Source: Bog-756 sp963737625 (GTDB lineage: Bacteria; Actinomycetota; Acidimicrobiia; Acidimicrobiales; RAAP-2). From it: DNA of 64,000 nt. The position numbers and the translations under genes are program-made. The notes beneath the pieces are model-generated. The model searched no databases and was not told where the DNA came from. It saw only the letters and a list, made by a program, of their open reading frames with translations. Numbering within the stretch: position 1 is the first letter of the stretch; each line of letters starts with the position of its first letter. This document shows, piece by piece, positions 1-8,723 of this stretch. Where the stretch lies: assembly GCA_963737625.1 (NCBI GenBank), contig CAVTTK010000005.1, positions 248,001 to 312,000 of the forward strand, in the 5' to 3' direction.

Positions 1-128
1 CCGTCGACGAGCACCGGTTCCTGGTCGGCGTGCTCGCCGAAGGCAATTTCCCCGGTGGCCGGGCCGACCTCACCTACTCGTTCTCCGTGGACGGGGACCA
101 GCTGACGGCGCTGTCCATCGTGGAGTAG
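1..128 (+). CDS. C-terminal end of an NTF2/SnoaL-like protein (partial)
   Basis: The reading frame enters from the left edge and stops at TAG 126-128, leaving about 41 residues. The tail runs through 'GGRADLTYSF' and 'DGDQLTALSI'. This alternation of beta strands, with a Gly-Gly-Arg turn and an acidic turn before the last strand, resembles the final strands of SnoaL-like or NTF2-fold proteins. That assignment is an inference from a short fragment. The gene converges with the ABC exporter gene that ends at 147, with only 18 bases between the stops. No function can be given from this piece alone. Confidence 0.5.
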   Translation, partial: VDEHRFLVGVLAEGNFPGGRADLTYSFSVDGDQLTALSIVE

Positions 129-146
129 CCGGGCCCCTGATGGCGT

Positions 147-2105
147 TCAGGCGGCCGGGGTCCCGCTGGCCTCGTGCTCGGCCACGTCGCTCTGCCGCAC
201 CCAGGTGGCGTACATCTCGGCGTAGCGGCCACCCTCGGCCACCAGCTCGGCGTGGGTGCCCACCTCGATGATCCGTCCCTCGTCGACCACCACGATGCGG
301 TCGGCCCGCATGGCCGTGGACAGCCGGTGGGCGATGAGGATGGCGGTGCGGTTCTCGAGGAGGGCGTCGAGGGCGGACTCGATCATGGTCTCGGATTGGA
401 GGTCGAGGTTGGAGGTGGCCTCGTCGAGCACCAGCACCCGGGGATGGGCCAGGAACGCCCGGGCCAGGGCGATGAGTTGTCGCTCGCCCGAGGACAGGGT
501 CTGGCCCCGTTCGTGGACCACGGTGTCGAGCCCGTCGGGCATCCGGCCGACGACATCGGTCAGGCCCACCTTGTCCACGGCCAGGTGGATCTCCTCGTCG
601 GAGGCACTGGGACGGGCGAAGGCAATGTTGTCCCCGATGGTCCCGGCGAACAGGAAGGGTTCCTGGGGGACCACGCCCAGCTGGCTCCGGAGGGAGAACA
701 TGGTGACGTCCCGCAGGTCGTAGCCGTCGATGAGCACGCGACCGGCGGTGGGGTCGTAGAACCGGGTCACCAGCTTGGCCAGGGTCGACTTGCCGGCACC
801 GGTGGGGCCGACGAAGGCCACGGTCTCCCCCGGGGACACCTGGAGGTTTACGTCCTCGATCACCGGATGGGCCGGGTCGTACCCGAAGGTCAGGTGGTCG
901 AAGGTGATGGCTCCGTCGATGGGGGGCAGCTCGACGGCATCGGCGGCTTCCCGGACCTCGGGCTCGGTGTCGATGAGGTCACGGAGCTTGTTCACCGAGG
1001 CCTGTCCCTGCTGGTACGTGTTGTACTGCTGGACCAGCAGCTGAATGGGCTGGAAGAACCGGTTCAGGTAGAGGAAGAAGGCCACCAAGGCCCCGATGGA
1101 CAGGGTGTGGTCCACCACCATCGATCCGCCGATGGCCAACAGGACGGCCTGACCGAGGACGCCCAGCAGCTGGGTGCCGGGCCCGTAGACGGCGTTGACC
1201 CTGGCGGTGTAGTTGTTGGCGTCCCGGTAGTCGCCCACCACGTTGCGGTGATGGATCACGTTGTGCCGCTGCCGGTTGTGGGCCGTCACGATGCGCACGC
1301 CATGGAGGCTCTCGGACAGGTCGGCCAACACGCTGGCGATCCCGTCCCGCACCCGGTCGTAGCCGCGCTCCGAGGCCCGCCTGAACCACAGGGATGCCGC
1401 CACCAGGGCCGGGATGATCAACACGATGGTGATGAAGGCCAGCCGGACGTTAGTGGTGAACAGGATGACGGTGATGACCACCATGGTCAGGGCCTGGATG
1501 GCCAGCTGGGAGAGGCCGTCTTGGAGGAGCTGTTGGAGATTCTCGATGTCGCTGGTCATCCGGCTCATGACCACCCCGGCCTTCTCCTCGGTGAAGAAGC
1601 CGAGCGAGAGGCGTTGGAGGTGGGCGAAGACCTTGACCCTCAGGTCGTTCATGACCCACGCCGCCAGTCGTCCGGTCACCTGGACCTGGAAGCGCTGAGC
1701 CAGCGAGGTGATGACGACGAAGACCAGGTAGGCGACCGCCATGGCCACCACCACGGCGAAGTCGTAGTGGCCCGGGGTCATCCCGTTGTTGATGGCGTAC
1801 TCGGTGAGCTTGGGCCCCACTTGGGAGGCCACGGCGATCAGCACCACCAAGAGGCCGGCCAGGGTGAGCATCCCCGGGTACTTGGTCAGCAGCCGCCACA
1901 GACTCAGCCGCTTGAGCTCCACCTCGGACCCGTTGGGGGTGAAGACGATGTCGGGGTCGGCATACTCGGGCTCGGTGGCCAGCAGCTCGTCCACCCCGTC
2001 CTGGAGCTCGGAGGGGATTCCGGCGAAGGGCAGGCCGGAGGCGGCCGAGGCTGCTGCGCCACCCGGGCCGCCGAAGCCGCCGCCTCCTCCTCCGCCGAAC
2101 ATCAT
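147..2105 (-). CDS. ABC exporter half-transporter, catalytic-Glu subunit
   Basis: This 652-residue protein has an N-terminal exporter membrane domain (about residues 75-365) and a nucleotide-binding domain. Visible motifs are Walker A GPTGAGKS (433-440), signature LSSGERQ (537-543), Walker B with VLDEATS (catalytic Glu) and AHRLS switch His. The first 16 residues are almost all Gly/Phe/Met, which is odd for this family. Its start overlaps the stop of the upstream ABC gene by the 4 bases ATGA, so the two subunits are probably co-translated and form a heterodimer. Its signature is non-canonical (LSSGE), while the partner has canonical LSGGQ but Asp in Walker B. The substrate is unknown; a multidrug or lipid exporter is an inference from the family and the MarR neighbour. 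Confidence 0.93.
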   Translation of the reverse strand: MMFGGGGGGGFGGPGGAAASAASGLPFAGIPSELQDGVDELLATEPEYADPDIVFTPNGSEVELKRLSLWRLLTKYPGMLTLAGLLVVLIAVASQVGPKLTEYAINNGMTPGHYDFAVVVAMAVAYLVFVVITSLAQRFQVQVTGRLAAWVMNDLRVKVFAHLQRLSLGFFTEEKAGVVMSRMTSDIENLQQLLQDGLSQLAIQALTMVVITVILFTTNVRLAFITIVLIIPALVAASLWFRRASERGYDRVRDGIASVLADLSESLHGVRIVTAHNRQRHNVIHHRNVVGDYRDANNYTARVNAVYGPGTQLLGVLGQAVLLAIGGSMVVDHTLSIGALVAFFLYLNRFFQPIQLLVQQYNTYQQGQASVNKLRDLIDTEPEVREAADAVELPPIDGAITFDHLTFGYDPAHPVIEDVNLQVSPGETVAFVGPTGAGKSTLAKLVTRFYDPTAGRVLIDGYDLRDVTMFSLRSQLGVVPQEPFLFAGTIGDNIAFARPSASDEEIHLAVDKVGLTDVVGRMPDGLDTVVHERGQTLSSGERQLIALARAFLAHPRVLVLDEATSNLDLQSETMIESALDALLENRTAILIAHRLSTAMRADRIVVVDEGRIIEVGTHAELVAEGGRYAEMYATWVRQSDVAEHEASGTPAA

Positions 2106-4060
2106 GGCCGGCCCCCGCCGCGTGCCGCATCGAGCAGGTTCCGCAGCGGCTGGCCGTCGGGCTCGGCCTGCTGGTCGTCCGGTTCCGAGGCCTCCTCGGC
2201 GTCGGCCTCCCGCTCGAACTCGCCGGCCTGGGCCAGCACTTCGGCGTAGAGCGGCGTGGTCTCGAGCAGTTCGGCGTGGGTTCCGTCAGCCACGATCTTG
2301 TGCTGGTCGAGCAGGATGACACGGTCGGCCAGGGAGATGGTGGACAGGCGGTGGGCGATGATCAAGGTGGTGCGGCCCTCCATCTGGACCCGCAGGCCGG
2401 CATGGATGCGCTGCTCGACCTGGACATCGATGGCGCTGGTGGCGTCGTCGAGGACCATGATGGGCGGGTTCACCAGCAGGGTACGGGCGATGGCGATGCG
2501 CTGCCGCTGGCCCCCCGAGAGGGTGTAGCCCCGCTCGCCCACCACCGTGTCGTACCCGTCGGCCAGGTGGGTGATGAACTCGTGGGCCCCGGCCGCCTGG
2601 GACGCGGCGACGATCTCGTCGAAGTCGGCGGACGGCTTGCCGTAGGCGATGTTGTCCCGGATGGACACCGAGAAGAGGAACGGCTCGTCGAGAACCACTC
2701 CGACGTGGGCCCGGAGGCTCTCCTGGGTCACGTCCCTCACGTCGTGCCCGTCGATCTGGACCGAGCCGTGCTTGACGTCGTAGAAGCGGGTCAGCAGCCG
2801 GGCCACCGTCGACTTGCCCGCCCCCGTCCGACCGACCAGGGCCACGGTCTCCCCCGGGGTGATGTGCAGGTCGAAGTCGGCCAGCACCAGTTGCTCGGCA
2901 TCGGCCGCGTAGGCGAAGTCGACGTGGCTGAACCGGACGTCCCCGCCGATGTCGTGGAGGTCCACCGCATCGGGTGCGTCGGTGACCGTCGGCTGCTCGT
3001 CGATGATCTCGTAGATGCGGTCGGCCGAGGCGGCGGCCCGCTGGCCCATCATGATCAGCATGCCCAGCATCATGAACGGGGCCTGCAGCATCAACAGGTA
3101 GGCGTTGAAGGCCAGGATGTCCCCGATGCTGAGCCCGCCGTGGATGACCATGTACCCACCGAACAGCAGCACCAGGGCCAACCCGGCCTGGGGCAGGTTC
3201 TGGACGAGGGGGGCGAAGCGGGCCCGGAGGTCGGCGTCTTTGATGTAGCTCCACCGCAGCCTGTCGGCTGCCCCGGACAGGGCCCGGAGCTGCTGCTGCT
3301 CGGCGGCGAAGGACTTGACCACGCGGACCCCGTTCACGTTCTCGTCCACGATGGTGGCCACGTCGGCCAGTCGGGCCTGGATGATCCAGGACACCGGGAA
3401 CATCGACTTCCGCATCTTGACGCCGGCCAGGTAGACGAAGGGCATGGTGGCCATGGCGATGAAGGCCAGCGGGACATCGATGGAGAGCATGAAGCCGAAG
3501 GCCACCACGGCGATGGAGCACTGGACCAGGATGGAAGGGGCGAAGGTCATGTACATCTGGACCGACCGGATGTCCGAGTTGGCCCGGGAGATCAACTGCC
3601 CGGACTGGACGCGGTCGTAGAAGGCGAACGACATCTTGGTCAGGTGCTCGTAGATGATGTTCCGGAGGTCGTACTCGATGTCGTAGGCCGTCTCGAACAG
3701 GAACAGCCGCGAGATGTAGCCGGCCACGCCGCCCACCAGACCGATGCCCACGATCAGCCAGACGTAGTGGCTGAGTGGGACGGTGTGCGCCTGGATCGAG
3801 TTGGTGATGGCGTCGTTGAGGAGGTTGGGCACCAACACCTGGAGGACGAGTCCGACGAACGATGCCACCAGTGAGGTGATGAAGATCCCCTTGTGAGCAC
3901 CCATGATGGGCATGACCCGCCGGAGCCAGGTGAGCGACTTGTCCGGATCGATGGTGGCCCGGGGTGCCTCGTTCCGGGCCACCACGTCCACGGGGACGAA
4001 CTCGGTGCCCACCTCCGCGGGACCCTTCGGCGCCGGGCGGAGGATTCGGGAGAGGCTCAT
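2102..4060 (-). CDS. ABC exporter half-transporter, degenerate-site subunit
   Basis: This 652-residue protein has six membrane helices (about residues 55-340) followed by a nucleotide-binding domain with Walker A GRTGAGKS (410-417), signature LSGGQRQ (514-520) and Walker B IMVLDDATS (534-542). The usual catalytic Glu is Asp here, as in the non-catalytic half of heterodimeric exporters. I chose ATG 4058-4060 over the longer frame because it overlaps the MarR stop as ATGA and begins a sensible MSLSRIL N-terminus. The upstream 38 codons are Arg/Pro-rich shadow sequence. It is the middle gene of a marR-ABC-ABC operon, with 4-base overlaps at both ends. Confidence 0.93.
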   Translation of the reverse strand: MSLSRILRPAPKGPAEVGTEFVPVDVVARNEAPRATIDPDKSLTWLRRVMPIMGAHKGIFITSLVASFVGLVLQVLVPNLLNDAITNSIQAHTVPLSHYVWLIVGIGLVGGVAGYISRLFLFETAYDIEYDLRNIIYEHLTKMSFAFYDRVQSGQLISRANSDIRSVQMYMTFAPSILVQCSIAVVAFGFMLSIDVPLAFIAMATMPFVYLAGVKMRKSMFPVSWIIQARLADVATIVDENVNGVRVVKSFAAEQQQLRALSGAADRLRWSYIKDADLRARFAPLVQNLPQAGLALVLLFGGYMVIHGGLSIGDILAFNAYLLMLQAPFMMLGMLIMMGQRAAASADRIYEIIDEQPTVTDAPDAVDLHDIGGDVRFSHVDFAYAADAEQLVLADFDLHITPGETVALVGRTGAGKSTVARLLTRFYDVKHGSVQIDGHDVRDVTQESLRAHVGVVLDEPFLFSVSIRDNIAYGKPSADFDEIVAASQAAGAHEFITHLADGYDTVVGERGYTLSGGQRQRIAIARTLLVNPPIMVLDDATSAIDVQVEQRIHAGLRVQMEGRTTLIIAHRLSTISLADRVILLDQHKIVADGTHAELLETTPLYAEVLAQAGEFEREADAEEASEPDDQQAEPDGQPLRNLLDAARGGGRP

Positions 4061-4530
4061 CGGACCGCGCTTCGGGACAGGCGGGAGGCGATGAGGGCTC
4101 GCCGCCACATGCTGAGCCCCTCGAAGGCCCGGTCGGCGTCGGCCTGACGGTCGAGGTGGCCGGCGATCTCGCACAGGCGGGCATTGACGGCGGCGTCGGC
4201 GGCATCGAGCACCTGGCAGCCGTGCTCGGTGAGCACGTGGTCCACCCGGCGGCGGTCGGCCTCGACGGTGCGGCGCTCGATCAGGCCCCGGACGACCAGG
4301 CCATCGACCACGGCGGTCACCGTCGGGGGACGGACAGCCAGGCGCTCAGCCAGGTCCGACGAGAGTGCCGAGGTGCCCTCCAGCATGGCCAGGACCCGGT
4401 ACTGGGGCAGCGAGAGGTCGACGTCACCGAGCCCGATCTCGACCTGCTTGGCCAGCCAGGCCGCGGTCCGGCCCAGCGTCCGGCGGTCCTCCAGGCGTGC
4501 CCCGTCCAGGGCAGTTGCTTTGAGAGTCAC
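4057..4530 (-). CDS. MarR-family transcriptional regulator
   Basis: This 157-residue protein has the winged-helix layout of MarR proteins: an N-terminal helix, 'LSLPQYRVLAML' leading into the helix-turn-helix, 'DLAERLAVRPPTVTAVVDGL' as recognition helix, then the wing 'GLIERRTVEADRR'. Translation starts at GTG 4528-4530. A perfect inverted repeat, ATAGT-N3-ACTAT, lies directly against the start codon and overlaps a plausible -10 element, which suggests autoregulation. The gene is first in an operon with the two ABC subunits (4-base overlap), so it most likely controls exporter expression in response to a small ligand. The ligand cannot be inferred. Confidence 0.9.
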   Translation of the reverse strand: MTLKATALDGARLEDRRTLGRTAAWLAKQVEIGLGDVDLSLPQYRVLAMLEGTSALSSDLAERLAVRPPTVTAVVDGLVVRGLIERRTVEADRRRVDHVLTEHGCQVLDAADAAVNARLCEIAGHLDRQADADRAFEGLSMWRRALIASRLSRSAVR

Positions 4531-4543
4531 ATAGTTAGACTAT
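4531..4543 (-). promoter_or_regulatory. Candidate MarR operator and leaderless promoter
   Basis: The 13-mer ATAGTTAGACTAT is a perfect inverted repeat (5-base arms, 3-base spacer) ending one base before the GTG start of the MarR gene. On the minus strand it reads ATAGTCTAACTAT, which contains TAGTCT and TAACTAT as possible -10 elements. MarR proteins usually repress by binding such palindromes across their own promoter. The site is seen directly; its function is inferred. Confidence 0.55.
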
Positions 4544-4698
4544 CGAATGAGATCGGCGAACGGTACATCGTGCCCGCTGCGGTCGTGGCGTCGGTTGACC
4601 GGTCGTCCCACCAGCACCGGTTCGAGGCCGGACACGGGCCGAGAGGCCCGGCCGCGAAGGCCGCCGGTGCGGCCCGCGGCGATCACGATTCTCACCGG

Positions 4699-4719
4699 AG
4701 CCGGCCACCGTGGCCGGCT
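4699..4719 (-). terminator. Strong GC hairpin downstream of the aldehyde dehydrogenase gene
   Basis: Two perfect 10-base arms, AGCCGGCCAC (4699-4708) and GTGGCCGGCT (4710-4719), are separated by one base. As RNA this gives an 8-bp stem with a 5-base loop. It lies about 58 bases past the stop of the minus-strand aldehyde dehydrogenase and before the MarR promoter. No U-tract follows, as is common for terminators in high-GC actinobacteria. Termination is inferred from position and stem strength. Confidence 0.5.
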
Positions 4720-4776
4720 GGCCGGGACAGACGAGGCCCGCACGTACCCTCGCGGCCCGACCTCCCGGTGTGGCGG

Positions 4777-6222
4777 TCAGGAGACGAGGCCGCCGGTGTT
4801 GAGGTTGAGGCCGTCGGGGCTCTTGGAGCGGTAGACCGCTTGGACCTCGCTGAACTCGGCCAGCCCCCACGGACCGTTCTCCACACCCACGCCACTCCAT
4901 TTGAACCCGCCGAACGGCTGCTGGGGGGCGAGGGCCAGGTGGGTGTTGACCCACGCCGTGCCGCACTCGAGCCGGTTGGCCACATCGGCGGCCCGATCGG
5001 CGTCGGCACCCCACACCGAGCCCGACAGCCCGAAGTGGGTGGCGTTGGCCCTGGCCACCACGTCGTCGACATCGCGGTACGAGATCACCGGCAGGGCCGG
5101 GCCGAACTGCTCCTCGTCCACGATCCGGGTTCCGTCGCTCAGGTCGGTGAGGATGGTGGGCTCGAAGAAGTAACCCGGGCGATCCATGGCCTTGCCACCG
5201 GTGGCCGCGCTGGCTCCGTGGGAGAGGGCGTCGCTCACCAGCTCCTTCACCCGTTCGAACTGGGGGGCGTTGTTGATCGGCCCGAGCTTGGAGTCCGGTT
5301 CGGTTCCCTCGCCCACCTTGACCCTGCTGGCCTGGTCGGCGAGGACGTCGACGACCTGGTCGTAGAGCGCCTCGGGGACGTACACCCGCTTGATGGCCGA
5401 GCACACCTGGCCGTTGTTGTTGAAGGCGCCGGCAAAGATGGCCTTGCCCACCACGGTGGGGTCGGCGTCATCCAGCACGATGGCCGGATCGTTGCCGCCC
5501 AACTCCAGGGTGACCCGCTTGAGGTCGGGGGCGGCCGAGATGGCCACCTTCTTGCCCGTCTCGATGGAGCCGGTGAAGCTCACTTTGCGGGGGACCGGGT
5601 GGCTGGTCATCCAGGCACCGAGGTCATCGCCGCCACTGACTACGTTGACCACGCCGGGAGGGATCACGCCCCGGAGCAGTTCGATGGTCTTCAGGGTGGA
5701 GAGCGGGGTGAACGGCGACGGCTTCAGCACCAGGGTGTTGCCGGCCAGCAGGGCCGGGGCGATCTTCCAGAAGGCCAGGGTCAGCGGAAAGTTCCAGGGG
5801 GTGATGGCGGCCACCACCCCGACCGGCCGGCGCACCACTTCCACCCGCGCCTCGTCGTCGTCCTGGATGACCTGGGACGGGGTCTCGAGGTTGGCGAAGT
5901 ACTGGCACCAGATAGCGGCGGCGAACACCTCAATGTTGGCGTCACCCAGGGGCTTGCCCTGTTCCGAGGTGAGGACTGGGGCGATCTCGGCTCCCGAGGC
6001 CAAGAGGACGTCGGCCATCTTCAACAGCGTGGCCCGCCGGAGACTCTCGTCCGTCTTCCAGTCGCGCTGGGCCTTGGAGGCGGCGTCGAACGCCGCGTCC
6101 AGTTGCTGGCGACTGCAGTCGGGGGCCTCGGCGAAGACTTCGCCGGTGGCCGGGTTGATGACGCCGAACGACTCCGCGGCGGGGACGGTATCGCCGCCGA
6201 TGGTCATGACAAAGTCGGACAT
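4777..6222 (-). CDS. NAD(P)-dependent aldehyde dehydrogenase
   Basis: This 481-residue cytoplasmic enzyme of the ALDH superfamily oxidises an aldehyde to the acid. Visible are the cofactor-binding stretch around 'PWNFPL', the general-base Glu in 'LELGGNDPA' (about residue 240) and the catalytic Cys in 'NNGQVCSAIKRVY' (about residue 274). The C-terminal 'EQFGPALPV' and 'PFGGFKWSG' motifs are also typical. I start at ATG 6220-6222, preceded by GGGGGAAG 4 bases upstream; a start 12 codons earlier is possible. The substrate is unknown. It stands alone, with its own downstream hairpin, between the MarR operon and the MMPL exporter gene. Confidence 0.93.
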   Translation of the reverse strand: MSDFVMTIGGDTVPAAESFGVINPATGEVFAEAPDCSRQQLDAAFDAASKAQRDWKTDESLRRATLLKMADVLLASGAEIAPVLTSEQGKPLGDANIEVFAAAIWCQYFANLETPSQVIQDDDEARVEVVRRPVGVVAAITPWNFPLTLAFWKIAPALLAGNTLVLKPSPFTPLSTLKTIELLRGVIPPGVVNVVSGGDDLGAWMTSHPVPRKVSFTGSIETGKKVAISAAPDLKRVTLELGGNDPAIVLDDADPTVVGKAIFAGAFNNNGQVCSAIKRVYVPEALYDQVVDVLADQASRVKVGEGTEPDSKLGPINNAPQFERVKELVSDALSHGASAATGGKAMDRPGYFFEPTILTDLSDGTRIVDEEQFGPALPVISYRDVDDVVARANATHFGLSGSVWGADADRAADVANRLECGTAWVNTHLALAPQQPFGGFKWSGVGVENGPWGLAEFSEVQAVYRSKSPDGLNLNTGGLVS

Positions 6223-6287
6223 GAGCTTCCCCCGATGATCGATGTAGTGGTGGCCCACCGAAGCTACCTCAGACGGATGCCGTCGGC

Positions 6288-8507
6288 TCAGACCGGCACA
6301 GGCTGGGGCTCCGCCGGTTCAGCGGGGTCCTCGGGAGCGCCGGTGGGGGGCAACTCGGGGTCGACCGACAGATGGGGCAGGATGCGGTCCAGCCACCCGG
6401 GGAACCACCAGTTGGCCTTGCCGAACAAGAACATCAGCGCCGGCACCACGGCCATCCGGATCAAGAAGGCGTCCATGAAGATCCCGCCGGCCAATCCGAG
6501 GCCGAACTCCTTGATGACCCGCTGGCCACCCAGGATGAACGAGCCGAACACCAGGATCATGATGAGCGCGGCGGCGGTGATGGTCTTGCCGGTGGCGGCC
6601 AACCCGTTGCGCACGGCAATGGAGTTGTCGCCCGACTTGAGCCACTCCTCTTGGATCCGGCTGATCAGGAAGACCTCGTAGTCCATGGACAGGCCGAAGA
6701 GGATGGCGAAGAGCATGACCGGCAGGAAGGCCTCCACCGGCCCGGTCTTGCCGATCTGGAGCAACGAGGCCACCCAGCCCCACTGGAACACGGCCACCAC
6801 GATGCCGAAGGCCGCCCCGATGGAGAGGATGTTCATGGCCGCCGCGGTCAGCGGAATGACGATGCTGCGGAAGACCATGGACAGCAACAGGAACGAGAGC
6901 AGCACCACCAGGCCGATGAACAGCGGGAGCTTCGACGTGAGGACCCGGGCGAAGTCCACGAAGATGGCGGTGTTCCCGCCCACGTAGACCTCGAGGCCGC
7001 TGGTGCCCACCGCGGCTGGGATGGTCGATTGTCGGAGATGGTCGATGAGGTCAGTGGTGGCGGCGTCCTGCGGGGCGGAGTCGGGGTAGACGGTGATCAG
7101 GCTGACCGTCTTGCCGTCCTTGGTGGGCAGGGAGACCGGGGGGACCACCGTGGACACATTGGGCTGGGTCTTGACCTCGGAGGCCAGGTGGTCGAGGGCG
7201 GCGGTGTCGGCCGGACCCTCGTTCTGGGTCACCAACAGCAGGGGGCCGTTGAACCCGGGGCCGAAGCCCTTGGCCAGCAGGTCGTAGGCCTCGCGGGTGG
7301 TGGTGCCGACCGGATCGTTGCCCTGGTCGGACGAACCCAGCCTCAAGGAGAAGAAGGGCAGGGCCACCAGGACCACGATCAACAGGGCCACCACGGCCGG
7401 GAGGACGGGGCGCCTCTTGATGAAGTCGGCCCACTTGGGCCAGAAGCCCTTGGTGCCCGTCCCGATGATCCTCGGACCCGTCTCGGCCAGTGTGCGCTTC
7501 TGACTCCTGCTCATGACCCGGGGGCCGATGAACGCCAGCAGGGCCGGTAGCAGGGTCAGGGCGGCGATCATGGTGAAGGCCACGCCGAGGGCGGCGGCGA
7601 TGGCCAGCCCGTAGAGGAACGACACGCCGAGGGCGAACATGCCCAGCAGGGCGATGCAGACGATGATCCCGGCGAAGAGGACGGCCCGGCCCGAGGTGTT
7701 CACGGCATTCCCTATCGAGGTGGGCACGTCCTCGCCGGCCACCAGGCCCTGTCGGTGCCGGGTCACGATGAACAGGGCATAGTCGACCCCGACCCCCAGT
7801 CCGATGAGGAGCACCAACTCTACGGAGAACTGCGGCATCTTCAGCACGTGGCTGAGCAGGCCGATCAGGCCGATGGCCGTCCCCAGGGAGGCCAGGGCCG
7901 AGACCAGGGGCAGGATGGTGGCGTAGCCCGAACGGAACACTAGGTAGAGCACGATGGCGGCCAGGATCACGCCGAGGAAGGTCCCGCCGATGGCCTGCCG
8001 GTCGGCAGCCTCGGCCAGCTGTCCGGCCACCGCCACCTGGAGGTTCGGCCCGACCGCCGACTGGGCCGTGGTCACGAACTGCTTGGCCAGGGGGGTGGAG
8101 AGGTACTGGGCCTGCTTGTCGAAGGTGACGGTGGCGAACGCCGTGCGCCCGTCCTTGCTGATCTGGGCCGATCCGCCGGCGTCGTAGGGGCTGGCCACCG
8201 CGGTGACGTGGGGGACCTTCGCCACCTTGGCCAGCATGGTGTCGATGGACGCCTTCACCTCGGGATCGGTGACCTGGGCCCCGTTGGTGGTGTGGAAGAC
8301 GATCTGCTCCCGGTCACCGGCCACGCTCGGGGCCGAGGCCTGCAGGAGGTGCAGGGCGTTGGTGGACTCCGTGTTGGGGAGGTTGAAGCTATTCGAGTAG
8401 GCGGTGCCCACGCCCTGGGAAATGACGCTCATCCCGATGAGGGCGGCCAACCACAACAGGACCACGATGAGGCGGTGGCGGACGCACCACGAGGCAAGGC
8501 TCTTCAT
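6288..8507 (-). CDS. MMPL/RND-family membrane transporter
   Basis: This 739-residue protein has the duplicated RND-like layout of actinobacterial MMPL exporters. It has one N-terminal helix, a large external loop (about residues 35-190), a block of five helices containing 'GVGVDYALFIVTRHR', a second external loop (about 385-510) and a second block with 'GLSMDYEVFLISRIQEEW'. The repeated Asp-Tyr in helix 4 of each half is the proton-relay position in this family. A good ribosome site (TTGAGGAG) precedes ATG 8507. Family members export lipids or hydrophobic drugs; no linked lipid genes reveal the substrate here. Confidence 0.92.
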   Translation of the reverse strand: MKSLASWCVRHRLIVVLLWLAALIGMSVISQGVGTAYSNSFNLPNTESTNALHLLQASAPSVAGDREQIVFHTTNGAQVTDPEVKASIDTMLAKVAKVPHVTAVASPYDAGGSAQISKDGRTAFATVTFDKQAQYLSTPLAKQFVTTAQSAVGPNLQVAVAGQLAEAADRQAIGGTFLGVILAAIVLYLVFRSGYATILPLVSALASLGTAIGLIGLLSHVLKMPQFSVELVLLIGLGVGVDYALFIVTRHRQGLVAGEDVPTSIGNAVNTSGRAVLFAGIIVCIALLGMFALGVSFLYGLAIAAALGVAFTMIAALTLLPALLAFIGPRVMSRSQKRTLAETGPRIIGTGTKGFWPKWADFIKRRPVLPAVVALLIVVLVALPFFSLRLGSSDQGNDPVGTTTREAYDLLAKGFGPGFNGPLLLVTQNEGPADTAALDHLASEVKTQPNVSTVVPPVSLPTKDGKTVSLITVYPDSAPQDAATTDLIDHLRQSTIPAAVGTSGLEVYVGGNTAIFVDFARVLTSKLPLFIGLVVLLSFLLLSMVFRSIVIPLTAAAMNILSIGAAFGIVVAVFQWGWVASLLQIGKTGPVEAFLPVMLFAILFGLSMDYEVFLISRIQEEWLKSGDNSIAVRNGLAATGKTITAAALIMILVFGSFILGGQRVIKEFGLGLAGGIFMDAFLIRMAVVPALMFLFGKANWWFPGWLDRILPHLSVDPELPPTGAPEDPAEPAEPQPVPV

Positions 8508-8723
8508 GACGGCATACTCCTCAATCTGCTGAACACTGGGGCCGGGTCACCGGCCGGAGGTGGCGGGTCGACCTTCGTGCTCCGAACCGTCGGAGCCATT
8601 CTCGCTGATGCCCGCGGGAATCTGGTCGATGAGCGTACTGACGACGCTACCGGGATGGGCCGCCCATCCGGTAGTCGGGGGCGGGCGGACCGGGCCCCGG
8701 CGCCTTTCGGCCATGATGATGGC

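Noticed and set aside
174..2249. Very long plus-strand open frame (691 codons) opposite the first ABC gene
   Set aside because: It is the antisense shadow of a clear ABC transporter; its product is low-complexity His/Gly/Val-rich with no domain. The same applies to long frames opposite the second ABC, ALDH, MMPL, GH3, GT39 and other genes.
4605..4650. GGTTCGAGGCC, which resembles a tRNA T-arm
   Set aside because: No acceptor stem, D-arm or anticodon arm can be folded around it; it is chance GC-rich sequence in the MarR upstream region.
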